64,000 bases of DNA from Steroidobacteraceae bacterium (lineage in GTDB: Bacteria > Pseudomonadota > Gammaproteobacteria > Steroidobacterales > Steroidobacteraceae), in contig JABAQN010000020.1 of the NCBI GenBank assembly GCA_019187495.1, positions 1-64,000 on the forward strand, in the 5' to 3' direction. Numbering within the stretch: position 1 is the first letter of the stretch; each line of letters opens with the position of its first letter. Shown in pieces: positions 50,752-58,793 of the stretch. Below the pieces are notes generated by a model, which saw only the letters and a program-made list of their open reading frames with translations, had not been told where the DNA came from and ran no database searches. The position numbers and the translations under genes are program-made.

Positions 50752-52227
50752 TCAGTGGATGTATTCGTAGTCGCCGGCCCTCGGCCTGGCGGTCTGTTCG
50801 GCGAAGGCGTCGTAACTCCACGGCCAGCTCGAGGGCACGCCGTTGGCATCGAGGTACCAGCTCTTGCAGCCCGAACCGAAAATCGTCCCGCGGGCCGCGG
50901 CGATGCGTCGCTGGTCATAGTCGCGCATGGTTTCGGCCTTCAGGTCCACGAGGCGCCCCTTGCCGGATTCGAGGTCCGCGATCAGCTGTTCGATGTAGCC
51001 CCACTGGCGTTCGGCGATGTCGATCAGCGAGAAGTTGCCGACGGGCCCCGTCGGGCCGTTCAACATGAAGAAGTTCGGGAAGCCCGGCACCGTGATGCCG
51101 AGATAGGCGGACGGCGCCGGCGTCCACGCCGCATCGATGTCCGCGCCGTTGCGACCGAGCACGCGCATCGGGCGCACGAAGCGGTCGGCACGAAAGCCGG
51201 TGGCGAGCACCAGGATGTCGAGCGCGTGGAATGCGCCGTCGGCCATCCTGACGCCGGCGGGTTCGATCTGCGCGATCGGGCCGATCGCCACCTCGACATC
51301 CGGTCGCTGCACCTTCTGGTAGTAGTCGGAGGAGAAAATCAGGCGCTTGCAGGCGGCGCGATAATCCGGCCGCAGCTTCTCGCGCAGCACGGGATCCCTG
51401 ACGCTGTCTTCGAGGTTCTTCAGCACCACGGCCTCGATCTCGTGGATCTCGGGCGATTCCTTGTCGATGATGGCGCTCGTGAAGCGCCGCACCGCGGAGG
51501 TGTACTCCTCGTTGTAACGGACCGCGTCGATCAGCGCGGGATCCGCCCGGAAGGCCGCCTTCTGCTCCTCCGTATAGGGGTCGTTCGGTGTCGGCATGAT
51601 CCACTGCGGCGTGCGCTGGATGTGCACCAGGTTGCTCGCGCGCCCGGCGAGCGCCGACACGATCTGCACGCCGGTCGAGCCGCAGCCGATGACGCCGATG
51701 CGCCGGCCGTCGAGCGGCACCGAGTGGTCCCAGCGCGCGGAGTGGAAGTGCGGTCCGGCAAAACTGTCGAGGCCCGCGATCGCGGGCATGCTCGGATGAT
51801 GCAGGACGCCGGTCGCCGCGATGACGATGTCGGCGCGGTCGTGCGTGCCGCGCGCGGTCTCGATCCGCCACTGCCCATCGACGAACTCGCAGCGGGTGAT
51901 TTCCTCCCCGAAGCGGATCAGCGATTCGAGCTGGTGCGATTGCACGATCGACTCGAAGTAGCGCTGGATTTCAGGGCCGGGCGCGAGATAACTGCTCCAT
52001 TCCGCATTCGGGGCGAAAGAGTAGGTGTAGGCATGCGCCGGGACGTCGCAGGCGAGCCCGGGATAGGTGTTCTCGCGCCAGGTGCCGCCGATGCGATCGG
52101 CCTTCTCGTAGACGACGACCGTGTGCCGGCCCGCCTCGCGCAGGCGAAGCGCGGCGAGGATACCGGCCATGCCGGCGCCCATCACGACGATGCGAAGGGA
52201 CTTGCGGGTCGGATGTTCCGTGTTCAT
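50752..52227 (-). CDS. Flavin-containing Baeyer-Villiger-type monooxygenase
   Basis: NADPH/FAD monooxygenase that inserts oxygen next to a ketone. 491 residues. FAD-binding GAGMAG (17-22) and EKADRIGGTWRENTYPGLACDVPAHAYTYSF are followed by the Baeyer-Villiger fingerprint FAGPHFHSARWDH (F-x-G-x3-H-x3-W). The NADPH-binding GCGSTGVQIV and the C-terminal PNFFMLNGPTGPVGN complete it. The start is ATG 52227, and a TTG ten codons earlier would overlap the esterase stop. A monooxygenase followed by an esterase (next gene upstream in the operon) is the classic lactone-forming and lactone-opening pair. Confidence 0.9.
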   Translation of the reverse strand: MNTEHPTRKSLRIVVMGAGMAGILAALRLREAGRHTVVVYEKADRIGGTWRENTYPGLACDVPAHAYTYSFAPNAEWSSYLAPGPEIQRYFESIVQSHQLESLIRFGEEITRCEFVDGQWRIETARGTHDRADIVIAATGVLHHPSMPAIAGLDSFAGPHFHSARWDHSVPLDGRRIGVIGCGSTGVQIVSALAGRASNLVHIQRTPQWIMPTPNDPYTEEQKAAFRADPALIDAVRYNEEYTSAVRRFTSAIIDKESPEIHEIEAVVLKNLEDSVRDPVLREKLRPDYRAACKRLIFSSDYYQKVQRPDVEVAIGPIAQIEPAGVRMADGAFHALDILVLATGFRADRFVRPMRVLGRNGADIDAAWTPAPSAYLGITVPGFPNFFMLNGPTGPVGNFSLIDIAERQWGYIEQLIADLESGKGRLVDLKAETMRDYDQRRIAAARGTIFGSGCKSWYLDANGVPSSWPWSYDAFAEQTARPRAGDYEYIH

Positions 52228-52253
52228 GTGCAGGGGCTCGGTGTGGGTCTGGT

Positions 52254-53186
52254 TCAACTGTCGAACGCGCCGCGCAACTGGAGCGCGCAGAAGGCGAGCG
52301 CCTCCGCGGCGGCGTCCAGCCCGCCGAGGAAGCTGGCGAAGCCGTGGAACTGGCCGCTCCAGCGCTGCTGCGTCACGCTCACGCCGGCTCGTATCAGCGC
52401 CCGTGCATACGCTTCACCTTCGTCACGCAGCGGATCCGCTTCGGCCGTGATGATGGTTGCGGGCGCGACGCCGGCGAGATCGGTTTCGCGCAGCGGCGAG
52501 GCGCGTGGGTCGAGGCCCGCGGCCTCATCCGGCAGATAGTGGCGCCAGAACCAGCGCAGCATCTGCCGGTTCAGGAGCGGCGCATCGGCGAGCTCACGTT
52601 GCGAGGCGGAATCACAGGCGGCGTCGGTGGCAGGATAGAGGAGCAGCTGGTGCCGGATCGGCACGTCACTGTCGCGCAATGCGCGCGCCACGACGGCAGC
52701 CAGCGTACCGCCAGCGCTGTCACCCGCCACGGCCATCCGTTCGGGATCCGCGCCCAGGTCGCGGGCACGACTGTGCAGCGCCTTGACCCCCGCGATCGCA
52801 TCCTCGACGGCGGCGGGGAAGCGGTGCTCGGGCGCAAGCCGGTAATCGATCGACACGACCAGCGATCCGGAGAGCGAGGCGAGGCGGCTGCAGATGTTCG
52901 CGTGGGTATCGATGCTGCAGCTGACGAACCCACCACCGTGGAAAAAAACAGTGAGCGGCAGTGGGCCCGGGCCCGCCGGGCGGAAAATCCTGGCCGCCAG
53001 TGCACCCGCGGGGCCCGGCAACATCTGGTTCTCAACCGACGCGAGCCCATCGTCGGCGCCGCCCGGAAGCATCGGGAACAGGGCGAGCATTGCGCGGTAG
53101 TCGGGCACGCTCAGCGCCGAGAAATCCGGCCGCGGCATCTGCAGGAACTGGTTGGCGATCGCCTGGGCTTGCGGATCGAGGTGCAT
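52254..53186 (-). CDS. Alpha/beta hydrolase of the HSL (hormone-sensitive lipase) family
   Basis: Carboxylesterase of family IV, 310 residues. The oxyanion motif FFHGGGFV and the nucleophile elbow GDSAGGTLAAVV carry the catalytic Ser. YRLAPEHRFPAAVEDA is diagnostic of the HSL family, with triad Asp in EADPLRDEGEAYARAL and His in FHGFASFLG. It starts MHLDPQAQAIANQFL at 53186; an ATG four codons earlier is possible. It is the first gene of the unit with the monooxygenase and SnoaL-like protein and may open lactones made by the monooxygenase. Confidence 0.88.
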   Translation of the reverse strand: MHLDPQAQAIANQFLQMPRPDFSALSVPDYRAMLALFPMLPGGADDGLASVENQMLPGPAGALAARIFRPAGPGPLPLTVFFHGGGFVSCSIDTHANICSRLASLSGSLVVSIDYRLAPEHRFPAAVEDAIAGVKALHSRARDLGADPERMAVAGDSAGGTLAAVVARALRDSDVPIRHQLLLYPATDAACDSASQRELADAPLLNRQMLRWFWRHYLPDEAAGLDPRASPLRETDLAGVAPATIITAEADPLRDEGEAYARALIRAGVSVTQQRWSGQFHGFASFLGGLDAAAEALAFCALQLRGAFDS

Positions 53187-53321
53187 GTGGCGAAGCATTC
53201 CGGTCGATGTCGGGACCCCCCGACGGTAGTCATTTTCACGCCAAAGTCCATCCTCGACATCCCCAAAATTGACTAAAGTTGTCTACCCGGCTGCCCTAGT
53301 GGCCGGCAGCCCGGAGGACGA

Positions 53322-54539
53322 ATGCAGACACGCGAGGCACATGCGCCGGATTCGATCGCGACAGCGCTCGGTGCGCATCAGCCTGCCGATTGCAAAGCAT
53401 GGTTCGAGAGTTCAGGACTTCAGGTCCCGGAGTTCGACCTGCTCGTGAAACTGATCTATTCGGGCATCCTCGAGCCGGTGCCGTGGACACGTTTTCTCGA
53501 CAGCCTGCGGGAGCGGTTCGAGGCCAATTACGTCGCGCTGATCCTGCGCATGCCGAATGCCGAGCGACCCCTGCAGGTGGTGTATGCAGGGCAGTCGCAG
53601 CCGGTGCTGGCGGCTCCCGTCTTCACGGATTTCGTCGCGCTCGATCCATTCGTCAATCTGCCGCGCAATCGCATGGTGACGCTCGAAGAGCTGATCGACG
53701 AGCAGACGTGGCGCGCGAGCTCCTGCTACCACGAGTTCTATGCGCCGCTCGATGTCCGCTACCACATCGCCGCCGACATCGGCATGGAGGGCCTCGAACC
53801 CGATTGCCGCCTGCGGATCACCCGCCCGTCCGGCGCCAGCCGGTTCGGCGAGCGCGAGCGCGCCCTCGGGAACCTGCTGATGCCGCATCTGGCGATCGCG
53901 GTGCAGCTGCGAGCCAGCCTCGATATCGCCGAGGTCGAGCGCCACTCCTATGCCGGCATGCTCGGGCGGCTGTCGGTGGGCGCGGTGTTCCTGGGCAGGG
54001 ACGGGCAAATTCTCAAGATGAACCCGGCCGCGAGCGAGATCCTCGCGCAGCGCGACGGCTTGTCGGCGTCCCACGGGATCCTGACGGCCGCTTTCCCGGG
54101 CGAAAACCGCGAACTGCGCAGGTTGATCGAACAGGCTGTCTCCGCAGGAGGGGACGGCATCCCCGGGGTGCTCTCCGGCATGTCCATCAGTCGTACATCG
54201 GGGCGCGCGAACCTCGGGATCGCCGTGCGCGCCGCACCGCCGACCGAATGGTCCGAATCCTCGTCGCGGCCCGCGGCGCTCGTGATCATCCGCGATCCGC
54301 AGGCGCGGGTGCTCGCGTCGCACGAGCAATTGAAGCGTCTCTATGGCCTCACCGCCGCGGAGGCGAATCTCGCCATGCACCTCATGCGGGGAAGCACGGT
54401 CGAAGCGGCCGCGCAAAGTCTGCAGGTGAGCCGCAACACGGTCCGCTGCCAGATCCGCGCCATTTTCGCGAAGACCGGCGTCACCCGCCAGACCGATCTG
54501 CTCCGCGTGCTGCTCGGTGGCATCGCGCCGCTCGCCTGA
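53322..54539 (+). CDS. LuxR-type (GerE helix-turn-helix) transcriptional regulator with a PAS-like sensor region
   Basis: A 405-residue regulator. The C-terminal HTH (about 335-395) reads LKRLYGLTAAEANLAMHLMRGSTVEAAAQSLQVSRNTVRCQIRAIFAKTGVTRQTDLLRVLL. A PAS-like segment (about 205-300; GAVFLGRDGQILKMNPAASEILAQRDGL) precedes it, and the N-terminal ~200 residues are an unassigned sensor domain. GGAGG precedes the ATG. It divides two minus-strand catabolic units and diverges from the esterase/monooxygenase unit, so local control is likely. Such regulators are common near steroid and aromatic degradation genes. No autoinducer-binding domain is evident. Confidence 0.87.
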   Translation: MQTREAHAPDSIATALGAHQPADCKAWFESSGLQVPEFDLLVKLIYSGILEPVPWTRFLDSLRERFEANYVALILRMPNAERPLQVVYAGQSQPVLAAPVFTDFVALDPFVNLPRNRMVTLEELIDEQTWRASSCYHEFYAPLDVRYHIAADIGMEGLEPDCRLRITRPSGASRFGERERALGNLLMPHLAIAVQLRASLDIAEVERHSYAGMLGRLSVGAVFLGRDGQILKMNPAASEILAQRDGLSASHGILTAAFPGENRELRRLIEQAVSAGGDGIPGVLSGMSISRTSGRANLGIAVRAAPPTEWSESSSRPAALVIIRDPQARVLASHEQLKRLYGLTAAEANLAMHLMRGSTVEAAAQSLQVSRNTVRCQIRAIFAKTGVTRQTDLLRVLLGGIAPLA

Positions 54540-54554
54540 ACGGCGGGCATCGGC

Positions 54555-54878
54555 TCACCGCTTCGTTCGCTCGATCAGCTTCGCGCGCTCGATCAGCTGT
54601 TCCCGATAATCGCGGAAAGGCCGCAGCAGTCGCGCGACCAGTGCTTCCCGTCGCGCCGCGCGTTCGCGCAGTGCAGTCTCGTCGGGCTCGTAGCTCTCGA
54701 CGTCGGCGCGAGTCGTGAGCCCCTTGCGTTCCAGCAGCCGCTCGAGCGTGTCGATGCGGTCGTTGGCCACCGACAGTTCGGCTGCGAGCGCAAGGAGTGC
54801 CGCGTGCAGCTGGTCGAGGGCCGGATCGTCGAAGTACTGCGGCAACGGGCCCTTGGCCCGGGTCGGGGCGTCTGTCAT
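54555..54878 (-). CDS. Small coiled-coil protein of unknown function
   Basis: 107 residues, no recognised family. The middle (about 20-50; DDPALDQLHAALLALAAELSVANDRIDTLERLLERKG) has heptad-like spacing of Leu/Ile and superficially resembles SlyX-type coiled coils. The C-terminal half is basic and helical (ALRERAARREALVARLLRPFRDYREQL). Its ATG overlaps the VOC gene stop (ATGA), so it belongs to the CoA-transferase/isochorismatase/VOC operon and is probably a partner or structural subunit of one of them. Confidence 0.6.
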   Translation of the reverse strand: MTDAPTRAKGPLPQYFDDPALDQLHAALLALAAELSVANDRIDTLERLLERKGLTTRADVESYEPDETALRERAARREALVARLLRPFRDYREQLIERAKLIERTKR

Positions 54879-55771
54879 GCGCGCTCCACGAGTTCGATCC
54901 ACTCTCCCGCGGGGCCGATGCACACCGCGGTCCGGCGTCCATGATACGGCGCCTGCGGCAGCGTGCGGGGCGACGCGAGCCAGCGCACGGCCGGATCATC
55001 GGGCAGTCGATCCACGAAAAACGTGACCAGCGAAATGCCGGGCGGCAGTTCGCCGGGCGAGGCTTCGCGGTCGAGGGTTCCCGCGGGCATCGCATCCACT
55101 TCGATGTAGCACTGGCCCCGCAGTGCCAGTGCGGCGAGCGGATGGCGGGTATCGGCGGGCAGATCGTGCGCCGCCGACAGCACGGTGATGATGGAGGGAA
55201 CGGTCTTCGCCGGCGCCGTGCCGAAATGGCGCGCATAAAACGCATCCACGACCGCGCACGAGGGCGCGCCGAGCACCACGATGAAAACGCGATCGATGAA
55301 GTGCTGCGCTTCGGGCACGTCGAATGCGGCGACCTTCCCGCTGAACGAGGTGAGATAGAGACCCTCGTTCGATGGGCCGAGCGCCTGCATCGCGCGGATC
55401 CGGTCGCTGATCGACAGGTTCGCCGGCGCCCCGATCACCCGGAAGGGCGATTGCGCGATGCGCGCCGCGGCCTGGTCGGTGTCCTGCACCATGAATTCCG
55501 CGGCATTCCAGCCCATGTGGCGGAAGGGACGATACGCCGCGTCGCGCGGCGATTCGATGAAACGCAGCCAGGTCTCGCCTTCGCCCGCCGGCAGCATCAG
55601 CGCATACCGGCGGCCGGCGAGCCCCGCGCGATTGAACTGCGCGGCGAGTTCCGGCGTCACGAGGCCGTGATCGGTAATCGCATAACCGAGATGTTGGCGG
55701 TATGCATCGATCGACGCCTGCAGGTCGGGCGTCGCAATCGTCACCGCCGCGACGGGCCCGAGCGCGGTCAT
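54875..55771 (-). CDS. VOC-family (glyoxalase/dioxygenase-like) protein
   Basis: 298 residues with two VOC-type halves. The first (about 1-120) begins VAAVTIATPDLQASIDAYRQHLGYAITDHG. The second (about 135-290) includes FIVVLGAPSCAVVDAFYARHFG and ends TAVCIGPAGEWIELVERA, with a terminal Glu typical of the VOC metal site. The family covers extradiol dioxygenases, glyoxalases, epimerases and isomerases. The metal-ligand set is not complete enough by eye to choose. It is coupled to the upstream isochorismatase gene by an ATGA overlap. Confidence 0.75.
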   Translation of the reverse strand: MTALGPVAAVTIATPDLQASIDAYRQHLGYAITDHGLVTPELAAQFNRAGLAGRRYALMLPAGEGETWLRFIESPRDAAYRPFRHMGWNAAEFMVQDTDQAAARIAQSPFRVIGAPANLSISDRIRAMQALGPSNEGLYLTSFSGKVAAFDVPEAQHFIDRVFIVVLGAPSCAVVDAFYARHFGTAPAKTVPSIITVLSAAHDLPADTRHPLAALALRGQCYIEVDAMPAGTLDREASPGELPPGISLVTFFVDRLPDDPAVRWLASPRTLPQAPYHGRRTAVCIGPAGEWIELVERA

Positions 55772-56403
55772 GCGAGGCTTGCGAGATAGCGCCGCGCGGT
55801 CGCGAGGTCGGTGACTTCGGCGTACTTCGCCTGCAGGTCGAAGAGGTTGGCTTCGTGAGGTCCGGGCGCGCGATCACCGACGGCGTCGCGCACCACGACC
55901 GGCACGAAGCCGTGCTGGCAGCAGTCGACTGCCGTGGCGCGCACGCAGCCGCTCGTCGAAAGACCCGCGATCAGCACCGTGTCGACACCGAGCGCCGTGA
56001 GCGTGGACGCGAGCGAGGTACCGAAGAACGCACTGGCATACTGCTTGGAGATCACGGTCTCGCCGGTGGCCGGTTCGAGCCCCGGCGCAAAGGCCGCGAG
56101 GTCGGCGCGCGCGCCCGCCTCGAAGCAGGCGAGGGCGGGCAGCTTGCGAAAGAACACGCCGCCGTCGCGACCGCCCGGCTGGTACACGACATTGGTGTGC
56201 AGCACGGGAATGCGCGCCGCGCGCACCGCGCCGAGCAGCTCGATGCAGGCATCGCGCGCAGCCTCGACGCCCGCATAGAGCGGCGATCCGGGAACCAGGT
56301 AGGCCTGGACGAAATCGACCACGAGCAGCGCCGGGCGCTTCCCGAATGCGAGCGAGTGGCCGAAGCCGCCGCGCGCATAGTTCTCGTCGAGTGTTTCGGC
56401 CAT
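55768..56403 (-). CDS. Isochorismatase-family cysteine hydrolase
   Basis: 211 residues, amidase-type isochorismatase fold as in N-carbamoylsarcosine amidohydrolase. The triad is visible: Asp D30 in LLVVDFVQAYL, Lys in VISKQYASAFFG, and nucleophile Cys in LSTSGCVRATAVDC. The cis-peptide motif precedes the Cys as usual. The physiological substrate is unknown; amide or N-carbamoyl bond hydrolysis is the family default. Nearby HyuA/HyuB genes make an amide, hydantoin or lactam substrate worth considering. It lies 5 bp after the CoA-transferase stop. Confidence 0.82.
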   Translation of the reverse strand: MAETLDENYARGGFGHSLAFGKRPALLVVDFVQAYLVPGSPLYAGVEAARDACIELLGAVRAARIPVLHTNVVYQPGGRDGGVFFRKLPALACFEAGARADLAAFAPGLEPATGETVISKQYASAFFGTSLASTLTALGVDTVLIAGLSTSGCVRATAVDCCQHGFVPVVVRDAVGDRAPGPHEANLFDLQAKYAEVTDLATARRYLASLA

Positions 56404-56408
56404 GCGCG

Positions 56409-57626
56409 TCAGATGACCTTGCGCGCCGCGAGCGCATCGAAGCGTTCGCGCGTCATGCCAAGGAGATCGATGTAGACCTCCTCGTTGTGCTGCCCCATCG
56501 CGGGCGCCGCCGAACGGATGCTTCCGGGTGTCGCCGAGAGCTTCGGCGCGACGTTCTGCATCCGCAGTTCGCCGAAATCAGGGTGCTGCGTGGCGACGAT
56601 GGCCTGGCGCGCCTTGAAGTGCGCATCCTCGAGCATCTCGGGCGCGCGATAGATGAGTCCCGCGGGCACGCCCGACTGCTCCATCGCCGCGAGCACCTGC
56701 CCGCGCGAGAGCGTCGATGTCCAGGCGCCGACCAGGTTGTCGAGCTCCACCTGGTTCGCGCCGCGCGCGGTGTGCGTCGCGAACTTCGGATCCTTCGCCA
56801 GTTCCGGCCGACCCATCGCCTCGGCGAGGCGGCCGAAGACCGTGTCCTGGTTCGCCGCGATCAGCACCATCTGCCCGTCACGGGTGGGGTATACGTTCGA
56901 CGGCGCGACGTTCGGCAGGATCGCACCGGTGCGCTCGCGGATGTAGCCGGTCTTGTCGTACTCGGTGACGAGCGATTCCATCATGTTGAGCACGGATTCG
57001 TAGATCGCGGAATCGACCACCTGGCCGCGTCCCGTCTTCTCGCGGTAGTGCAGCGCGGAGAGCGCGCCGACGCTCGCGAAGGTGGCGGCCAGCGAGTCAC
57101 CGATGCTGATGCCCATGCGCGAAGGCGGGGTCGAAGGATCGCCGCACACGTAGCGCAGTCCGCCCATCGCCTCGCCGATTGCGCCGAAGCCCGCCTGCTT
57201 CGCATACGGGCCGGTCTGGCCGAACCCGGAAACGCGGATCATGATGAGACGCGGATTGATCCGGGAGAGCTCTTCGTAGCCGCAGCCCCACTTCTCCATG
57301 GTGCCCGGCCTGAAATTCTCAAGTAAAAAATCAGCTTTCGCCACTAACTCCTTGAGAATGCTCTGGCCTTCCGCCTGGCGCATGTCGAGCGTGATCGCTT
57401 TCTTGTTGCGTCCCACGACCGGCCACCACAGCGACTTGCCGTGCGCCTTCTCTCGACCCCAGACGCGCATCGGATCACCCTGGCCGGGCGGCTCGATCTT
57501 GATGATCTCGGCTCCCATGTCGCCGAGTATCTGGCCGCAGAACGGTCCCGCGAGCAGCGTGCCCATTTCGATCACGCGCAGGTCTGAAAGCGGGCCATTC
57601 GTGAAAGCGGCGGGTTGTCCGGACAT
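56409..57626 (-). CDS. CaiB/BaiF class III CoA-transferase (single domain)
   Basis: A 405-residue CoA-transferase with a complete, conventional fold: VIEMGTLLAGPFCGQILGDMGAEIIKIE, KKAITLDMR, ENFRPGTMEKWG, VSGFGQTGPYAKQAGFGAIGEAMGG. The nucleophilic Asp is in RMGISIGDSLAATFA. The start at 57626 is preferred. An upstream in-frame ATG would enter the promoter region. It is the first gene of the operon with isochorismatase, VOC and coiled-coil genes, transcribed from a well-formed promoter. It probably activates a carboxylic acid from the pathway. Confidence 0.92.
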   Translation of the reverse strand: MSGQPAAFTNGPLSDLRVIEMGTLLAGPFCGQILGDMGAEIIKIEPPGQGDPMRVWGREKAHGKSLWWPVVGRNKKAITLDMRQAEGQSILKELVAKADFLLENFRPGTMEKWGCGYEELSRINPRLIMIRVSGFGQTGPYAKQAGFGAIGEAMGGLRYVCGDPSTPPSRMGISIGDSLAATFASVGALSALHYREKTGRGQVVDSAIYESVLNMMESLVTEYDKTGYIRERTGAILPNVAPSNVYPTRDGQMVLIAANQDTVFGRLAEAMGRPELAKDPKFATHTARGANQVELDNLVGAWTSTLSRGQVLAAMEQSGVPAGLIYRAPEMLEDAHFKARQAIVATQHPDFGELRMQNVAPKLSATPGSIRSAAPAMGQHNEEVYIDLLGMTRERFDALAARKVI

Positions 57627-57678
57627 GCGACTCTCTCGCGGAAAGTTGAGGATCACGGGGAAAGCGGCGGCTGCGCGC

Positions 57679-57707
57679 GGTATAGCGGGCACCCCCGATG
57701 CGGTCAA
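57679..57707 (-). promoter_or_regulatory. Predicted sigma-70 promoter of the CoA-transferase operon
   Basis: TTGACC (57707-57702) and TATACC (57684-57679) on the minus strand are exactly 17 bp apart, giving a start near 57672 and a 45-nt leader. A TAGAAT at 57710-57715 on the plus strand may be the -10 of the divergent lyase gene. Confidence 0.65.
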
Positions 57708-57749
57708 GCTAGAATCGAAGCATGTATGGTCGGGACAGTGGAATAGGCA

Positions 57750-58670
57750 ATGATGCGTAGCATCGAGATCGTCGAGGTCGGCCCGCGCGACGGCTTGCAG
57801 AGCGAGCCGGGCGTGATGCCGACGGCCGCGAAGATCGAATTCATCGAGCGGCTGATTGCCGCGGGCTCGCGGCGCATCGAAGTCACGAGCTTCGTGAACC
57901 CGAAGCGCGTGCCGCAGATGGCGGATGCCGAGCAGGTGCTCGCGGGGCTCACGAAACGCCCGGATGTCCACTACGTGGGCCTCGTGCTGAATCGCAAGGG
58001 GTTCGATCGCGCGGTCGCGGCCGGATGCAACGAGATCGGCATGGCGGTGGTGGCGAGCGATACCTTCAACCGGCGCAACCAGGGCGTGGGCACCGACGAG
58101 TCGATCGCCGCGTGGCTCGATATCGCGCAGGCGGCGCGCGCGGCCGGCGTGCGCGCGCAGGTCACGGTGTCCGCCGCTTTCGGCTGCCCGTTCGAGGGTG
58201 AAATGCCCATCGCCCGCGTCGTCGATGTGGCGCGTCGCTGCGCCGAAGCCGGGCCGTTCGAAATCGCGATCGCCGACACGATCGGCGTCGGCGTGCCCAC
58301 ACAGGTCACGGAGCTCGTGGCGGCCGTGCGCGCCGCCGTGCCGGCATCGGTGCGGCTGCGCGCGCATTTCCACAACACGCGCAATACGGGGCTCGCCAAT
58401 GCATGGGCGGCCGTGCAGGCGGGTGTCGCGACGCTCGATGCGAGCGCGGGCGGCATCGGCGGCTGCCCGTTCGCGCCCGCGGCAACCGGCAACATCCCGA
58501 CGGAAGACCTCGTGTACATGCTGACGCGCGGTGGCTACGCGACCGGCATCGATCTCGACGCATTGATCGAGACGGGCAAGTGGCTGCAGCAAACGCTCGG
58601 GCGCCCGGTCCCCGGCATGCTCGTGAAGGCGGGCAATTTCCCGCGCATCGTGGCGGAACGGGCTGCCTGA
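57750..58670 (+). CDS. Hydroxymethylglutaryl-CoA lyase-like enzyme
   Basis: HMGL-like TIM barrel of 306 residues that cleaves a 3-hydroxy-3-methyl-acyl-CoA by retro-Claisen reaction. Metal and catalytic motifs: VEVGPRDGLQSEPG (Asp/Arg), EVTSFVNPKRVPQMADA, FGCPFEGEMP, and the lyase signature GGIGGCPFAPAATGNIPTEDLVYML with the catalytic Cys. HFHNTRNTG supplies the metal His pair. HMG-CoA lyases act in leucine and acyclic-terpene degradation. Here the CoA-transferase next door, divergently transcribed, suggests an itaconyl/citramalyl- or HMG-type CoA substrate. Specificity is open. Confidence 0.88.
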   Translation: MMRSIEIVEVGPRDGLQSEPGVMPTAAKIEFIERLIAAGSRRIEVTSFVNPKRVPQMADAEQVLAGLTKRPDVHYVGLVLNRKGFDRAVAAGCNEIGMAVVASDTFNRRNQGVGTDESIAAWLDIAQAARAAGVRAQVTVSAAFGCPFEGEMPIARVVDVARRCAEAGPFEIAIADTIGVGVPTQVTELVAAVRAAVPASVRLRAHFHNTRNTGLANAWAAVQAGVATLDASAGGIGGCPFAPAATGNIPTEDLVYMLTRGGYATGIDLDALIETGKWLQQTLGRPVPGMLVKAGNFPRIVAERAA

Positions 58671-58713
58671 CGGACGCGCACGCATCGCGCGTTGCGTGTA
58701 CGTGTTCCGCGCA

Positions 58714-58742
58714 TTGCGGACCCCATGGGGAGCCACCATACT
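58714..58742 (+). promoter_or_regulatory. Predicted promoter of the hyuA-hyuB pair
   Basis: TTGCGG (58714-58719) and CATACT (58737-58742) have a 17-bp spacer, placing a start near 58749, about 45 nt before the ATG. The AGGAG at 58783-58787 serves as ribosome site. Confidence 0.45.
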
Positions 58743-58793
58743 CGCCCGCCTGCAAGCGACGCGTGATCGCGCGCGGGGTTCCCAGGAGTAACC

